From: Rhynchosporium graminicola
Lineage: Eukaryota > Ascomycota > Leotiomycetes > Helotiales > Ploettnerulaceae
Assembly: GCA_900074885.1 (NCBI GenBank)
Contig: FJUW01000032.1
Span: 1-64,000 of the forward strand
Reading direction: 5' to 3'
DNA: 64,000 nucleotides
How positions within the stretch are numbered: the first letter of the stretch is position 1; each line of letters starts with the position of its first letter. Made by a program: the position numbers and the translations under genes. Shown piece after piece: positions 25,124 through 37,008 of this stretch. The notes under the pieces are model-generated. The model did not search any database, was not told the origin of the DNA, and saw only the letters and a program-made list of their open reading frames with translations.

Positions 25124-25554
25124 GGTTGTAAAATGAGGTCGAAAACTCGGGTCTGGTGTTGTTTGTGGTAAACGGGGAGCCCTCGAGATCGCGTGTTGTG
25201 GCTTGAACAGGTTGCCCAATCGGAAAGAATGTATTTCCAGCGTATTGCTTGAGACCCAGATCCAATATTTCAATATGCGCCCCGCTAAAGGGAAGAAGCG
25301 GACGTTGGGAAGGAACGTCAAAGAATATCTCGCTTACTCAGCGCTAGTCCTCGAGAGACTCTCCCTTGGCCTGATCTTTCTTCCCAAGAGTTGCTCACCT
25401 TCTCAGACTCGGTGCCTCTCCAACCCCGTATTCACGCCTTCGAAATCACAAGATATTGGTTTTGTATTCAGGCTACTGACCTTGGAATTTAACCATGATT
25501 CGGCATCTAATACTTCACGAATAACACTCTCACAAGACCAGTCCCATCTTTAAC
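25124..25554. other. Shared upstream region of two divergent BTB genes
   Basis: The minus-strand copy 1 and plus-strand copy 2 start 431 bases apart and point away from each other, so their promoters lie here. No specific motif was recognised. Confidence 0.45.
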
Positions 25555-26692
25555 ATGGCTTCACCAGATGCTCGACCGCCATCTATAATCGTGTGCAAAG
25601 CTCGAAGAGTGGTAATTGATACCCAGCTGATCGTCTTCGATACTAAAATTCAGCTCAGCTCCACGGAATTAAAGATCAACTCGCAGTACTTCGAGACTTT
25701 TTTGTCTTTTTGCACACTGCGGAGAAGGCCCCTCATAGCAACGCCGGTCGAGTCTACAAGTACGAATGGGTTACGAATATCTCCCAAGGATGGCTAAGAT
25801 TAGCAGTTAGTGTGTAATGGATCGTATATAAATTGCTTATAGGGCGTGGTTGCTGATTCTTAGTCGTTTCTAGAACAGGAGTGCTCAGTTCTCCATGTTA
25901 GATTAGCTATCTCAATCTTTCTGTTCCAGTATTAGATCAAAAGGCACAAACCAAAGCATCCAAGAAAATCCTTCATACTATACACAAGCAGCGATATATC
26001 CTTGGAGATTCTAAGGAGATTTTGACGACGACGAATCTTGCCAGGTTCTACATGGCGCTCCTACCGTATCTCGGTCCCTCGAAAACGCTTTGAAAGATAG
26101 CAGCTGTAATCTTAATAAAATATGGATCAGAGAGAAAGTTTGTGATGTGCTAGTAGCAGCCAGTGCACCCAGACATCAGCTGCTGTACAAGAACGCGCTC
26201 ATCTGCTGTCTGGGACATTTTGTCGACCCTACCTCGTATAAGCTGGGGGATAGGACTGTCCTATTGCCTGCGAGGTGCCAATACTTCAAGTTCCGGTCAC
26301 ATATCTTGCGGGAGTTCCAGCCAATCTTTTCCGAGATTACGACAGAATACGGTGTCAATGATCTGGAGGACAGCCTTGGCAATAGACCTCTCACAATGGT
26401 CAAAGACTTCATGAACTCATCATCTAAGTATTGGGGTGAGGAAAGAGATTCAAGCCTCTGTCTTCCCGCCTTGTTTCGAAGCTTTTCCCATATTTATGGA
26501 ACATTGTAAATCCAGAGCAGCTTGGAGCGCTTTGCCAGGGCTACATTCGAGAGGTTGATGAGAAGCAGCCTTTGATTTGGAGTTGGATCTTGTTGTGCTG
26601 GAGAGAGTCCATGCCACGATAAATTCTTAATCTGAATTCTTAATCAGTACAATTGAGTGCGATGCCGACCTGCCTTGGAAGTCAGAAGAAAC
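25555..26692 (+). pseudogene. BTB/POZ-domain gene, copy 2, frameshifted
   Basis: Starts MASPDARPPSIIVCKARRVV with a BTB core (IVFDTKIQLSS...INSQYFETFL). Around 25700 the frame shifts: the expected continuation (FLHTAEKAPHSNAG, YKYEWVTNISQG) is in another frame and ends in TAA near 25816. Further pieces follow in different frames. They are a segment matching AFKKIL...TNLARFYM of copy 1 (about 25963-26060), an open stretch at 26090-26509, a piece ending in a TAA near 26622, and the family C-terminus LPWKSEETDW before a TGA at about 26690. The order of pieces equals that of copy 1, so this is one decayed gene with at least three frame breaks. Confidence 0.7.
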
Positions 26693-27152
26693 CGACTGGT
26701 GAGAATACGATGCGACTTCGATGTCAGAAGAAGAGTAGTTCTTCAAGCTTTCCAATGAAGACAAGTTCCTTCAACTCTGCTTGCTAACAGAGTGGCAAAA
26801 CTAATCGATCTCGATTTCGCTAAGAGCCTCAAGCCCTGGGTTTTCTACAAATCCTAATTTCCTCCCCAGCATACCAATCGCAGGCAAGTCTAGAATTATC
26901 TTGGATCAATCACCTCAATAGCCTTACTTGTATGAGCCGTGGTCGCAGGCATAGCAGTAGTGATAGAGAACTAGGTCGGTCCGCCAAGTATAAATAAGCA
27001 TGTTTGGACTGGAAGGCTGCATTGTCCTTTCAAAACAGAAAATGGCGACCTTGATGAAATAATAAACGGTCTTTCGAAAGCAGGTGAGATCCTGTCACAT
27101 ATTCAGTCTAGCATGCATGACATGGACTCGATGAAGTGAGAATTGGGAGACA
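26693..27152. other. Intergenic with a short coding-like stretch
   Basis: At about 27038-27138 one plus frame reads ENGDLDEIINGLSKAGEILS and continues to a TGA. It looks protein-like but is too short to place. Nothing else was recognised. Confidence 0.3.
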
Positions 27153-27636
27153 TTGACTATGTCTTCACACTATAGAGCCCAGTTTAGTCATAGATTGAGA
27201 GATATCTTCAAGTCAGAAGGTGAAGGAAGGATTCGTGCATGGACGAGGCTGAATTATCCCGTCACTAGTGATGTGAACTTTCTCCGCTTTGATTTTGAAG
27301 TAGAAATAGGCCTTCATGACTTCAGTGGAAATCCTTATTTAAAGTAGCAAAAGACTTCTGTAACTTTACCTAATTTACTTCTGGAAGTCATGAGCGAATC
27401 TCAGTGCTTACCTGGTGAAAATGTCACCAAAATTGATGAAAATTTGAAAGTCCGCTTCACCGGACACGAATTGGACCCGCCTCTGAACATTAGTGAAATT
27501 GAAAGTGCTCGGCCCGGCATCGCCGTTGGAATTTATGTCACAGCACTCGTATTTTGAAAGGTGAAGTGTTGCTCGGGTGAAGTCGTGTTCGCGAATCTAT
27601 TGAACGCTACGCACATCTTCGAAGCTAAGGACTGAT
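27153..27636 (+). pseudogene. Unidentified gene relic with in-frame stops
   Basis: One plus frame runs through the whole interval. An open part ends at a TAG at 27345-27347 (before it: FEVEIGLHDFSGNPYLK). It continues with LLEVMSESQCLPGENVTKID up to a TGA at about 27556 and then KVKCCSGEVVFANLLNATHI to a second TGA near 27634. The conserved frame and the C-to-T/G-to-A nature of the stops suggest a dead gene, not chance frames. No family is recognised. Confidence 0.4.
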
Positions 27637-27733
27637 CTCTTGGGCACTTCTTCCAGTCATGAATGGTTTAACTCACTTAGCTGAGACTTTACCGAACTGC
27701 CACAGTCTCGATTGTGCAGTAACGCAATCCAAC

Positions 27734-28549
27734 ATGCCGTCACCAGCCAAGAAGCAGAAGACCAAAGGCAGCATCATCTTTCTCACTACCGGCGGCCTCC
27801 AGCCTGACACACTTCTCAACGTCTTAGGACAAGATTTCCATGTCCATTCGTATCTACTCAAGACACATTCAGCATTTTTCGCCAAGTTTCTCGACTCCAA
27901 AGATAAGGAATCTATGTCAGACAAAGCGCGCGGCAGTAGCAGCTTCCGCTACGAGTGGATCTCGATGGCTGATGACGACAAGAAGGGCTGGCATCTAATT
28001 GCGAAGCCAGATTCATTTTCCGAAGTACGTGTAGCAAAACTCTTTGGATTAATGTCTCCTGCCTTTTTTTCCTTCAATCTGTGTGCACTCATATAGCTCT
28101 AGTTTACGGTCCATACTACCGCTTCTTTAACAACGCATACCATCATCGCGCAATGAAAGCCGACAATTCTCTGGCTGGCTGAATAACACTAACTTTACCA
28201 GAATTCAGACAGTCTCTACAAGGCGTACAAAGGAGACGCAGAATTTGAACAGAAGGCTTTCGGAAGTGTCTCATGCGCTATTTACGGCCAAGCTTACACC
28301 TTCTCAAGCCGTCTGGCCCTCAAGACTCTTACTTCACTGGCAGACTACTATCAATGCCTCCCAATCCTGTCCCGCACAATCACAGATGGTTTACTCAACA
28401 GTCCCAGGATGTTTTTGGGCCTATATGAAGACGCCTGCGACATGATGATGTTGGCTACGAAGATCAGAAACAAGTTCCTGTTCACAGAAGCACTTATTTG
28501 CATTGCTGGCAACCTAGAACTCCACTCTAATGTTGAGATAGTGGATTAG
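27734..28549 (+). CDS. BTB/POZ-domain protein, copy 3 (possibly truncated)
   Basis: Two exons, 27734-28024 and 28202-28549, encode 212 residues. The 177-base intron has donor GTACGT, branch CACTAAC and acceptor CCAG. The start MPSPAKKQKTKG at 27734 is chosen because the BTB fold begins directly after it; an in-frame ATG exists at 27659. The BTB core is TLLNVLGQDFHVHSYLLKTH, then FFAKFLDSKD (residues about 35-60). Exon 2 starts NSDSLYKAYKGDAEFEQKAF and contains the helical segment ALKTLTSLADYYQCLPILSR. The protein ends at a TAG, but the same frame continues with family-like sequence and then a TGA. Copies 1 and 2 are about 100 residues longer, so the stop may again be a C-to-T change of CAG. 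It is the only copy with an uninterrupted BTB domain. Confidence 0.7.
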
Positions 28550-28864
28550 ATAGTCAAAGCTAACGAACACTGCAAATGACGCAAAAGTGCTAAAGTGTGT
28601 CGTATAATTTTTAGTATGTTGTAGACCATACGCTGAGCGATGCGCAGAGGACTACGGAGAAGACAAACATAGGAAGCTGTGCTAGATTAAAAATCTTCTA
28701 TGAGAGATCTCTGCTTTCTTTTATTTTAGCCTTTTCGCGCAGTTCCTTCTCTGGTCAACTTCTATCAACCTCTGTCCTCGGATAGGTGGACAACCTTGGT
28801 CGCCAATCACTTCTATTCCACCTCATACTTATGCTACAAGAATATTTCTCGACGAATAAGGCAT
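28550..28864. other. Host sequence left of the transposon island
   Basis: This lies between the BTB copy 3 stop and the target TA (28865-28866) of the mariner element. It begins with the decayed continuation of the BTB frame. Nothing else was recognised. Confidence 0.45.
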
Positions 28865-28866
28865 TA

Positions 28867-28937
28867 CAGTAGGGTGCAATAAGTTTGAACACCACCCCCC
28901 TAGCAGCTAAGGCGCACTACCTAAATCGGGATTTATT
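28867..28937 (+). repeat. Tc1/mariner left terminal inverted repeat
   Basis: About 71 bases that match, inverted, the last 70 bases of the element (36939-37008). They differ by one mismatch or indel in the C-run and one C/T change. Unlike the interior, the repeat keeps many CA and TG dinucleotides. Confidence 0.85.
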
Positions 28938-29336
28938 TCTATACTGCTTTTATAAGGTATTCCTACTAAAAACATTATCTTTTTGAAGGTATTCGCGATA
29001 CCTCCTCGTAAGCAACTTACTCCGGACTTACGCGCTCGTATCTATAAGCTTCACTCCTTGAATTAGAGTGCTCGAAGGATCTAGTTAAAGCACCTAGATA
29101 TCTCGATCTCAACTATCCGTACTACTATTCAGCGGGAAGCCTCTCGAGTTGATAATACGATAAAACTACGCTTTAGTAGACCTCGAGCTCTAATAGAAGA
29201 GTAACGCGATTATATATTCGATATTATCACCTACTCGAACCCTTATATTAAAATACGAGACTTATTATAAGAAGTAGGAGATAGCTATAAGAAGCGGTAT
29301 ATATAGAGCCTCCTTCGAGAGATAGATAAGAAAAAG

Positions 29337-29518
29337 TGTAATAGGTCTGTGCGCCTAGTGCCTCCCACTCCTGTATTTCAGAATTAGAGAGGAAGGAAGA
29401 ACCTTCTCTCCTTAGTAATTAGTTTCTATATTAACCAGATTATTACTAGCGAACCTCTAGCGACTATTCTACTATTCTATTATGCCTATTTACCTCAGCG
29501 TACTAAGTAATTATTATA
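29337..29518 (+). repeat. Gypsy-B 5' LTR (182 bp)
   Basis: Starts TGTAATAGGTC and aligns over its full length with 35997-36178. The two differ by C/T and G/A transitions. Confidence 0.92.
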
Positions 29519-30594
29519 TTCTAATTACTTTTACTTAATATTAGCCTAAATAATTATAATAGCTTAAAGCGGAGAATCCTCTACTACGTTAACCCGACCT
29601 ATACTCTAAGACGACTCTATTAAAGCCTAGATAATACCCGGCGATATACTAGTAGATGACCTTTTAGTTCTATAAGAGAAACTCCGATCGCTAAAGAAAC
29701 GGAATAATATCCTAAATAACCTTATAGTTAAGTACTAATAAATATTCGGCGAAAACCTTACTTAATACCTTCCGGAAGCTACTATAAGAGCACGACTCTA
29801 TTAAGCTTATATATCTGAAGACCTTACTCTAAGTATAGAGAGAGATACTAGTCGATTAGTAGCTCCTAAAGAATTACTAATTCCTCGCCGGGATAAAGGT
29901 AAATATATAATTCTACCAGAATATAAGAGTAAGAGCTAAAGAGAGTTTACTAAGTACTTATAAGCTTATAACCGAGTCTTCGACTACGATACTAAAGGGT
30001 ACTTAACTGATCTCGTTAAGATTAAATAAGTAGTAATACTACTCTATAAGGAACTGGCGAACGCCTAAGAAAGGTTTAAGAAGTATACCTTAGATACCTT
30101 TTATAAGATAACTTAAGAAGGTTATAAAGAGTTCCTAGCGAATCTTTAGTTACTTCTTATCTTACGAAAGGTAGCTAACTTATAGGCTTACGAGAACGCT
30201 CGCTAAAGGCTAAGTTAACTAATTAGGGAGTTTATAAATTACTTTAAAGAAAAAAAGGAATAACTCGAACCTTTTACTAAGCGCTAATTATAAGATATCT
30301 TATTTAATAAGATCCGCCCGGAGATTCGCTAGAAAATCGTCGAGAATAGCTAAGCTAATAGACTTCAGACCCGAGACTAAGTTATTTCTATTATTACTCT
30401 TTAAGAGACTTATACCCTATCTAGAGGTACTAATAGTAATAAAAGATAAAGGGAACCTAAAGAGTAGAAATATAAGAAGTTAAACGCGAAGAAGGATGAC
30501 TCGTATAAGTACTAGCGAAGAACTAATAATTAACAAGATAAGAGCTAATAAAGATAAGAAAGGAGGAAAGATCTAAATAGTATCCTTATTAGGA

Positions 30595-33500
30595 ATCGGC
30601 TGATAAGATAAGATATCTCTAAGGTTTAGTACTACTCTTATAATAAATATAGATATATCTCTTCGAACTATCTAAAATCAAATACTAGCGATACTAAAGA
30701 TAAACGCTAGAGAAAGCTATAACTTATAGTATCTTCTACGTCCGGACTAAGTTTACCGGATAATAAGATAGAAATCTAAATAAAGATTCTATCTTAAGAT
30801 AAGTAGAAATTAATAACTACTCTTATTAATAGTAGAGCAGAAGATGACTTTATATTAAGACTAATCACTAAAGAATACGAGCTTAAACTTACTAGTAAAG
30901 GACTAAGGACTTTCTAGATACTTTTATAGAATAAAAGCGTTATCTTTAGTACTATAGTTACCTAGGTAGAGATAGCCGATTCGATTAGATAGACTAGAGT
31001 CGATACTCTTCGGCTAAGAGTTATTAATATGCTAAGTATAGACCTAATATTAGAGTAGCTATAGTTAGAGGATATAGATCCTTAGATAAGCTTTAAGAAT
31101 AAGTAGTAGAGGTTCTCTTATAATTTGAAGGACTCTAATAACCTTAATATTATAGCACCTCGAGCTTTTATAATTCTTATTAACGAATAGAAATCTCCTA
31201 TATATATTATAATATCTAACTTGCGTATAATACGCTAGATAGATACCGGTGATACGCTTACTATTCCCTCTATATATAGTAACTTTAAGGATATATTCTC
31301 TAAGGAGAAAGAAAGCGAGCTACCCCTATTAGAGAGCTGTTAATACGCTATCGAGTTAGAACTAAGATTAAAAATACCTTATTCTCTAATCTATAACTTC
31401 TCTAAGAAGGAACTAAAGGTTCTCCGGGAATACTTTGACTTATTAGAGGCGAAGGGTTAGATAAGGAAGAGTAAGAGTCCTATAGGTGTACTTATTCTTT
31501 TTATACTTAAGAAAGATAGTAGCTTTCGATTATATATCGATTACTGAGCTCTAAATAAAATTATAATTAAGGATTAGTACTCTCTATTATTAATTAGCGA
31601 AACGCTAGATAAGCTCCGGGATACTAGAGTATTTACTAAACTAGACTTATAAAACGCTTATTATTATATCCGAATTCGCTAAGGTAATAAATAGAAGATT
31701 ATATTTCGTACCTGATATAAGTATTACGAGTATTAAGTTATACTATTTAGACTATTAAACGTACTAGCGACCTTCTAGGTATTTATTAATGATACGCTAG
31801 CGGGCCTTATCGATATTACTTATATTATATATCTTAATAATATCCTAATCTATTCTGCTGACCCTTTATAATATAAATAATATATCTGCTAAGTACTCGA
31901 GAGACTTCGATATATAAACCTCTTTATTAAGTTATTAAAGTACTCTTTTAATACTAAAAGTATAAAGTTTCTAAGATATATTATCTCCTTAGCTAGCGTT
32001 TTAATAGATATAAGCCGGATAAATACTATTAGGGAATAGCTAGAGCCTAAAAGTATTAGAGACGTATAAGTCTTTATTAGTTTTATAAACTTCTACTGGC
32101 GATTTATTATAAGATTCTTAGCGATTACTCGACCTCTAATAAGTTTAATAAGTAGTAAGAAGAAAGGGTAACCTGCTCCTGCTTTTAGATAGAGTACTAT
32201 AGAAAGAGAAGCTTTTAACGCGTTAAAAGATATGTTTACTATAGCACTTTTTCTTATATACTTCGATCTACTAAAGCTGAGAAAGCTAGAGACTAACGCT
32301 TCTAGGTTTACTATTACGGGAATTCTCTCTTAGCCTAGAGAGTAGCCGGCGAAAGAAAGAGAAAAGGCTATCTAGCACTCTATCGCGTTCTTTAGTAAAA
32401 AGCTAGAACTTACCGAGTTAAATTATAAAGTATATAACTAAGAACTCCTTATAATTATTAAGTGTTTTATATACTAGAGGTATTACCTTAAAGGTAATAT
32501 AGCCCTAGTTAAGGTATTAATAGACTATAGTAACCTCTATCACTTTATAACTATAATAGTATTAAGCCGGCGATAAGCTAGATAAGCTCTAGAGCTATCT
32601 AAGTATAACTTTATATTAAGTTATAGATAAGGGAAAAATAATCCTACTAATAGACTGTCGAGAAGGCCTAACTATAAGCCGGCGAAAGATAAGGAAAATA
32701 TTATACTCTTTACTTTATAAAATAAGTTACGAAGTGTAATTAAAGATAGGTTAATCTACGTACTTAGTAAAGCTAGCGATACGACAGAGAGTAACCGGTA
32801 TCCGAATAATAGTATATTATACTAGTTAACTTAGATTCTATAACTTACTAATGATACTTTTTTAAAAGGAGTATCGATCGAGGCTATAGATACGACCTCT
32901 ACGCCTAACTAGCGATATATACTTATAAAGCTTAATAGTTTATAGAACTTATTTAGAGGTCTAGATACCCTCTTAAGAGGCGCTAGCGAGGAGCTAGGCG
33001 CTAGCTAGTATAGCTATAGATATACTATACTACGGTTTTTCATAGCGAGAATTATAAGAACTGAAATAGTAAACCCTAAATCGAACTTACTTCTCTTAAC
33101 GCTTATAAAGCTATAGAAAAGGGACGCTTTTACTATTAAGAAGTTAGCTAGATTATAGAAAACCGGGAATATAGATTAGAGTATTAATAGCGAAAGACTA
33201 CTTAGATACTAGCGAAAAGCTTATATTCCGCTAGACGAAGCTATCTATACTGAAATCATAAAGATATACTATAATAATCTAACTATAGGCTATTTTAGTT
33301 AAGATAAGACGCTAAAGCTTATCTAGCGAAAGTACTATTAGTAGAAGATAAAGCTAGACGTTAAAGAATATGTTAAAAGTTATAATATTTATTAAAAGAT
33401 AAAAGTAAGAAGAATAAAGATAGCTGGCGAGATATAAGCGCTTAGCTAGCTAAGTAAGCTGTTTAAGTCTATAACTATAGACTTTATTATAGATCTACTA

Positions 33501-34490
33501 CCTTATAAAGGGAGCTCTATAGGAAGAATCTCTAATAGTTTACTAGTAATCGTTAATAGATATACTAAAGATATAGAGTATATTCCTTACTTAAAGATAA
33601 TTAATACGCTAAGCTTAGCTTAGCTATTTATTAACTATTAGTTTAAGGACTATAGATTACCTATAGTTATTATTACTGATAGAGGTTCTGTTTTCACTTC
33701 TAAGTTCTAGTAAGAAGTATACTTTTACCTCCGAATAATAAGAGGTCTTTCGATAGTATTTTACTTATAAACTAATAGGTAAACGGAACGATAAAACTAA
33801 GCTATAGAAGTATAGCTATAGTGTTTCGTATACTATCTTTAAGACGATTAGGTAGACCTATTACCTATAGCGAAATTCGCGTATATAAATATATATTATA
33901 AAGCTATTAGAATAACTCTAAATAAGGCTAGGTATAGAATTACGCTAGATAGTCGCTAAGGTATCGAGGACGATCCTATAAGAGAGGAGATACCTACTAC
34001 TAAAGAAAGAGTAGAAGAAGTAGTTAAGAAACGCTAAGAGCTAGAGAATAGCTAGCGAAGAACTAAAGAAACCTAAGCGAAATAGTATAATAAGAACTAT
34101 CGACTAGTTGAATTCAAAGTAGATTAATAAGTCCTACTCTTAGTAAAGAATATCAAAACTATTCGATCGAGTAAGAAGCTAGACTACTAATTTCTAAGGC
34201 TATTTAAGATTAGTAAAAGAATTAGAAAGTAAGTATATTAATTAGATTTACTTACTAAGTATAGTCGGTTATATAATATCTTCTATATCTTACTATTAGA
34301 ACTATACTAGTAAAGGCCCGGCGAGTCGTCGGAGGTTATCTAACCTAACCTTATCGATAGTGAAGAATTATAGGAAGTCGATTTCTTACTAGACTGGTGA
34401 GTAATTAGGAGGAGAGAATAATTCCTAGTAAAATAGAAAGGGTTTACTTCCGCTTATAATTCTTAGGAGCTAAAAGAAAACCTTTAGGGA
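30595..34490 (+). pseudogene. Gypsy-B gag-pol polyprotein, decayed
   Basis: Domains can be followed in order in the plus strand. A gag zinc knuckle of CX2CX4HX4C spacing lies near 30625-30675, with TGC/TGT decayed to TAC/TAT. The reverse transcriptase lies at about 31440-31870 (readable pieces RLYIDY, VFTKLDL, and YLNNILIYS at 31829-31855, where the family has YLDDILIYS). RNase H and the H2C2 zinc region lie at about 32200-33400. The integrase core lies at 33470-33720 (TIDFIIDLL, VIVNRYTKD, VIITDRGSVFTSKF). The integrase GPY/F-type C-terminus lies at about 34160-34310 (KLDY, RLYNIFYILLLE). A chromodomain lies at about 34360-34480 (EVDFLLD...LVK...KGFTSAYNS). Dozens of TAG/TAA/TGA codons replace Q, W and R codons. 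The domain order is that of a chromovirus. Confidence 0.85.
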
Positions 34491-34860
34491 CTCTAGAAAG
34501 AAATTAAAGCTTTAAAAAATTAAAACGCTATAGAAAGACTAGCGAAACGCTAGCGAAAGTGAAATAATACTTATAAAAAGATATATACCTTTCTGTTTTT
34601 TCCTATAGGGTTTTATAGTTTTAAAGGTATATTAGAGATTATAAATCTAGTAGAGGTCTAAGAGGAAAAAGAGGTTTTATTATCTATATAGATCGCTAGT
34701 AAACTAGCTCTCGCCGGATAAACTCCGATATATTACTAAAGAAAGTTTACTTAGTAACCTCCTGATTAGTAGTATTTATATTCCTATCCGGGACTTCCTC
34801 TCTATTAACCTCTAGCTACGTATCTAATAAAGCTACCTATAGAAAGAATCTAGTATAAAT

Positions 34861-35740
34861 AGTATAGAAGTCCTTCGCTGAAGATTAGTAGGGAACTCGC
34901 TAGAGAGATTAATTCATACTATATAGAGATTACGAATTTCCTCTAAAAGAGTAGTATTTATAATATCGATAGTAGTAGTAACTTTAGCTATAGAGCGTAG
35001 CGTATACCCAGATACCTTAGCGATCGCTGACGTAATACTAGAGGATAGCTCGGTATTAGAATTAATAACTAGCTTCTAAGGAGATTTAATAGCTATAGTA
35101 TTACTAACTTTAGAAGTATAATTAGCTTGCTTCTTCTCTGTATTAAAGCGTACTTAGGTAATCTTTAATACTTCTCCGGAACTCTTGCCTATTACTACTT
35201 TTAAAGCTATGTCTTATAGTTAGCTAAGAATACTTATTAGGATAGCTAGAACCTTATCGGCTATTAGCTAAGTATTTACTAGAGAGAGGAAATTTATACT
35301 TATATCCTCGTAAGATTTACTTTTCTTAATATAGTCTATATACTTACTAGTAATAGAGTTAGGAGCTAAAGTGTACTTTAACTTAGGGAATAAAGTATAC
35401 TCGCTAGCGTATCGCAAGTAAGTCTCCGGACGCGGTATCTCCTCGTTTACCTTAATACGAGCTTTCGACTTTATCTGCGTATTCTTTCGATTAGTATAGA
35501 GGGTCTTATCGTAACGGGCAGAAGGGCTATTATCTTAGCTCGGCTCGCCTTTAGTATCCTTATTATTATCTTCCGCTCGCTAGCGCTTAGTCGATAACCT
35601 GCTAGCGACTACGGTTTTTCCCTTATTAATAGGGGTAAAAGTATTACTAAAAGGAAGGGTATCTTTAAGCGAACTACTAGTAGCGCGCTTATGAAGGTTC
35701 TTAGGAGCTAAAAGGTCAAGTTAGTACTACTTGATACTTT
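34861..35740 (-). pseudogene. Antisense accessory reading frame in Gypsy-B
   Basis: Between the chromodomain and the 3' LTR, the strand opposite to gag-pol holds one frame of nearly 290 codons with only about eight to ten stops. These are TAG, TAA or TGA at places where CAG, CAA, CGA or TGG would fit. AT-rich RIP sequence should give many more stops in a random frame. Readable pieces include LRYASEYTLFPKLKYTLAPN, SITSKYIDYIKKSKSYEDIS and SAIAKVSGYTLRSIAKVTTT. The composition is hydrophilic and S/T/K-rich, with possible helices near the C-terminus. No family is recognised. It may be an additional protein of the element or a captured sequence. Confidence 0.45.
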
Positions 35741-35996
35741 ATATTTATAACTTACGTATAGTTATTATTATTATTATTAGTTATTTAAGAAAGGAGAGAA
35801 GAGAGAAGGTTAAGAGTTATATAGAGGAGTTACCTAGCGCTATACCCTGTATTCTAGCTTTACTAATAATAAAGAAGAATCAGAATAAAGGTGAATCCTA
35901 AAAGGAATACCTTACTAGCGCCTCGCTAAAGTATCGCCGGCTAGGGTATTTTAACGCTTTTACTTCTAGGATAGAAGTGTTTAAGAGGGGAGATAT

Positions 35997-36178
35997 TATA
36001 ATAAGTCTATACGCCTAGTGCCTCCTACTCCTATATTTCAGAATTAGAGAGGAAAGAAGAACCTTCTCTTCTTAGTAATTAGTTTCTATATTAACTAGAT
36101 TATTACTAGCGAATCTCTAGCGACTATTCTACTATTCTATTATGCCTATTTACCTCAGCGTACTAAGTGATCATTATA
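35997..36178 (+). repeat. Gypsy-B 3' LTR (182 bp)
   Basis: Preceded by the polypurine tract and followed by the AAAAG target duplication. Its first bases are TATAATAAGTC where the 5' LTR has TGTAATAGGTC, all G-to-A type changes. Confidence 0.92.
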
Positions 36179-36938
36179 AAAAGTGGGTTTAGAAGAAACG
36201 ATCCTTTATTATACTTATATATACGTAAGCTCGTCTCGAATAGGCTATTCGGTATTAAGCTTATACCTTGAACGACTAGATGAAGGTTTCGTAGTCTGAC
36301 GAGTATACTATAGAATAAGGAGTAAGAGTAAAGCCGATTTAGACCTTTATACGCTCTCGGGATTAGATTAAAGAAGGAGATATATAACTAGTTCGAGCTT
36401 TAGGGAAAGGAGTAAAGAAAATACTTTAGGCTGTATTCAGGTATAATAGAAGGACAGGTTTAATACCTCTCGATGGAGATCTAGAGGCTCCTCGAGGAGG
36501 AGTTATTTCATAGGTAATTCGGAACTTTTATAAGGCCTTTTTACTAGAGATAATTATCGAAGGAGGAGAGTTTATGCACGACGGTATAGGTCCATATCGA
36601 GGGAATATTATAAAGGAAATCCTTCGGGAGATGAATATTCGAGTAATAAATTAGCCTTTATACTCTTCGGATTTAAATCCAATCGAAAACCTTTAGGCTT
36701 TAATAAAAGCAGAGCTATACTAACTTTATCCGGAGCTCGAATATGCCCCTGATACTAATATAATACTTAATACTTTGATTTAAGGAGCTTAAGAAGTATA
36801 GTAAAATATTAATAATAGGATTTTATACCGATTAGCTACTATAATAGATCATCGAGTAAAAGCTGTAATTAAGTCTGAAGGGTAGTATATAAAATATTAA
36901 AAATCCTACTTTTTATTTACTTTTTAAAGTAGTATAAT

Positions 36939-37008
36939 AATAAATCCCGATTTAGGTAGTGCGCCTTGGCTGCTAGGGGGGGGTGTTCAAACTTATTGCA
37001 CCCTACTG
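36939..37008 (-). repeat. Tc1/mariner right terminal inverted repeat
   Basis: The inverted partner of 28867-28937, ending TTGCACCCTACTG and followed by TA. It includes a run of eight G. Confidence 0.85.

Larger units (their letters stand above)
29337..36178 (+). mobile_element. Ty3/gypsy chromovirus Gypsy-B, full-length, RIP-decayed
   Basis: A complete element of 6842 bases. Two 182-base LTRs (29337-29518 and 35997-36178) are flanked by the exact target duplication AAAAG (29332-29336 and 36179-36183). The polypurine tract TAAGAGGGGAGATAT sits directly before the 3' LTR. Gag-pol reads on the plus strand, and all frames are interrupted by stops of RIP type. An extra 1.5-kb region lies between the chromodomain and the 3' LTR and holds a coding-like frame on the other strand (34861-35740). 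The element is inserted in the transposase of the Tc1/mariner element, so it is younger than that element. Confidence 0.92.
28867..37008 (+). mobile_element. Tc1/mariner DNA transposon, RIP-decayed, split by Gypsy-B
   Basis: Bounded by terminal inverted repeats of about 70 bases, starting CAGTAGGGTGCAATAAGTTT at the left. The mirror image ends at 37008, and TA flanks both sides (28865-28866 and 37009-37010), the target rule of this superfamily. The transposase is on the plus strand. Its N-terminal helix-turn-helix part (PPRKQLTPDLRARIYKLHS onward) lies at about 28998-29336. The catalytic part lies at 36184-36890 and shows FMHDGIGPYRGNIIKEILRE, then YSSDLNPIEN, the DDE_3 signature. Several TAG/TAA/TGA codons of RIP type interrupt both halves. 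Removing Gypsy-B and one AAAAG duplication restores continuity. The copy cannot be active. Confidence 0.9.
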
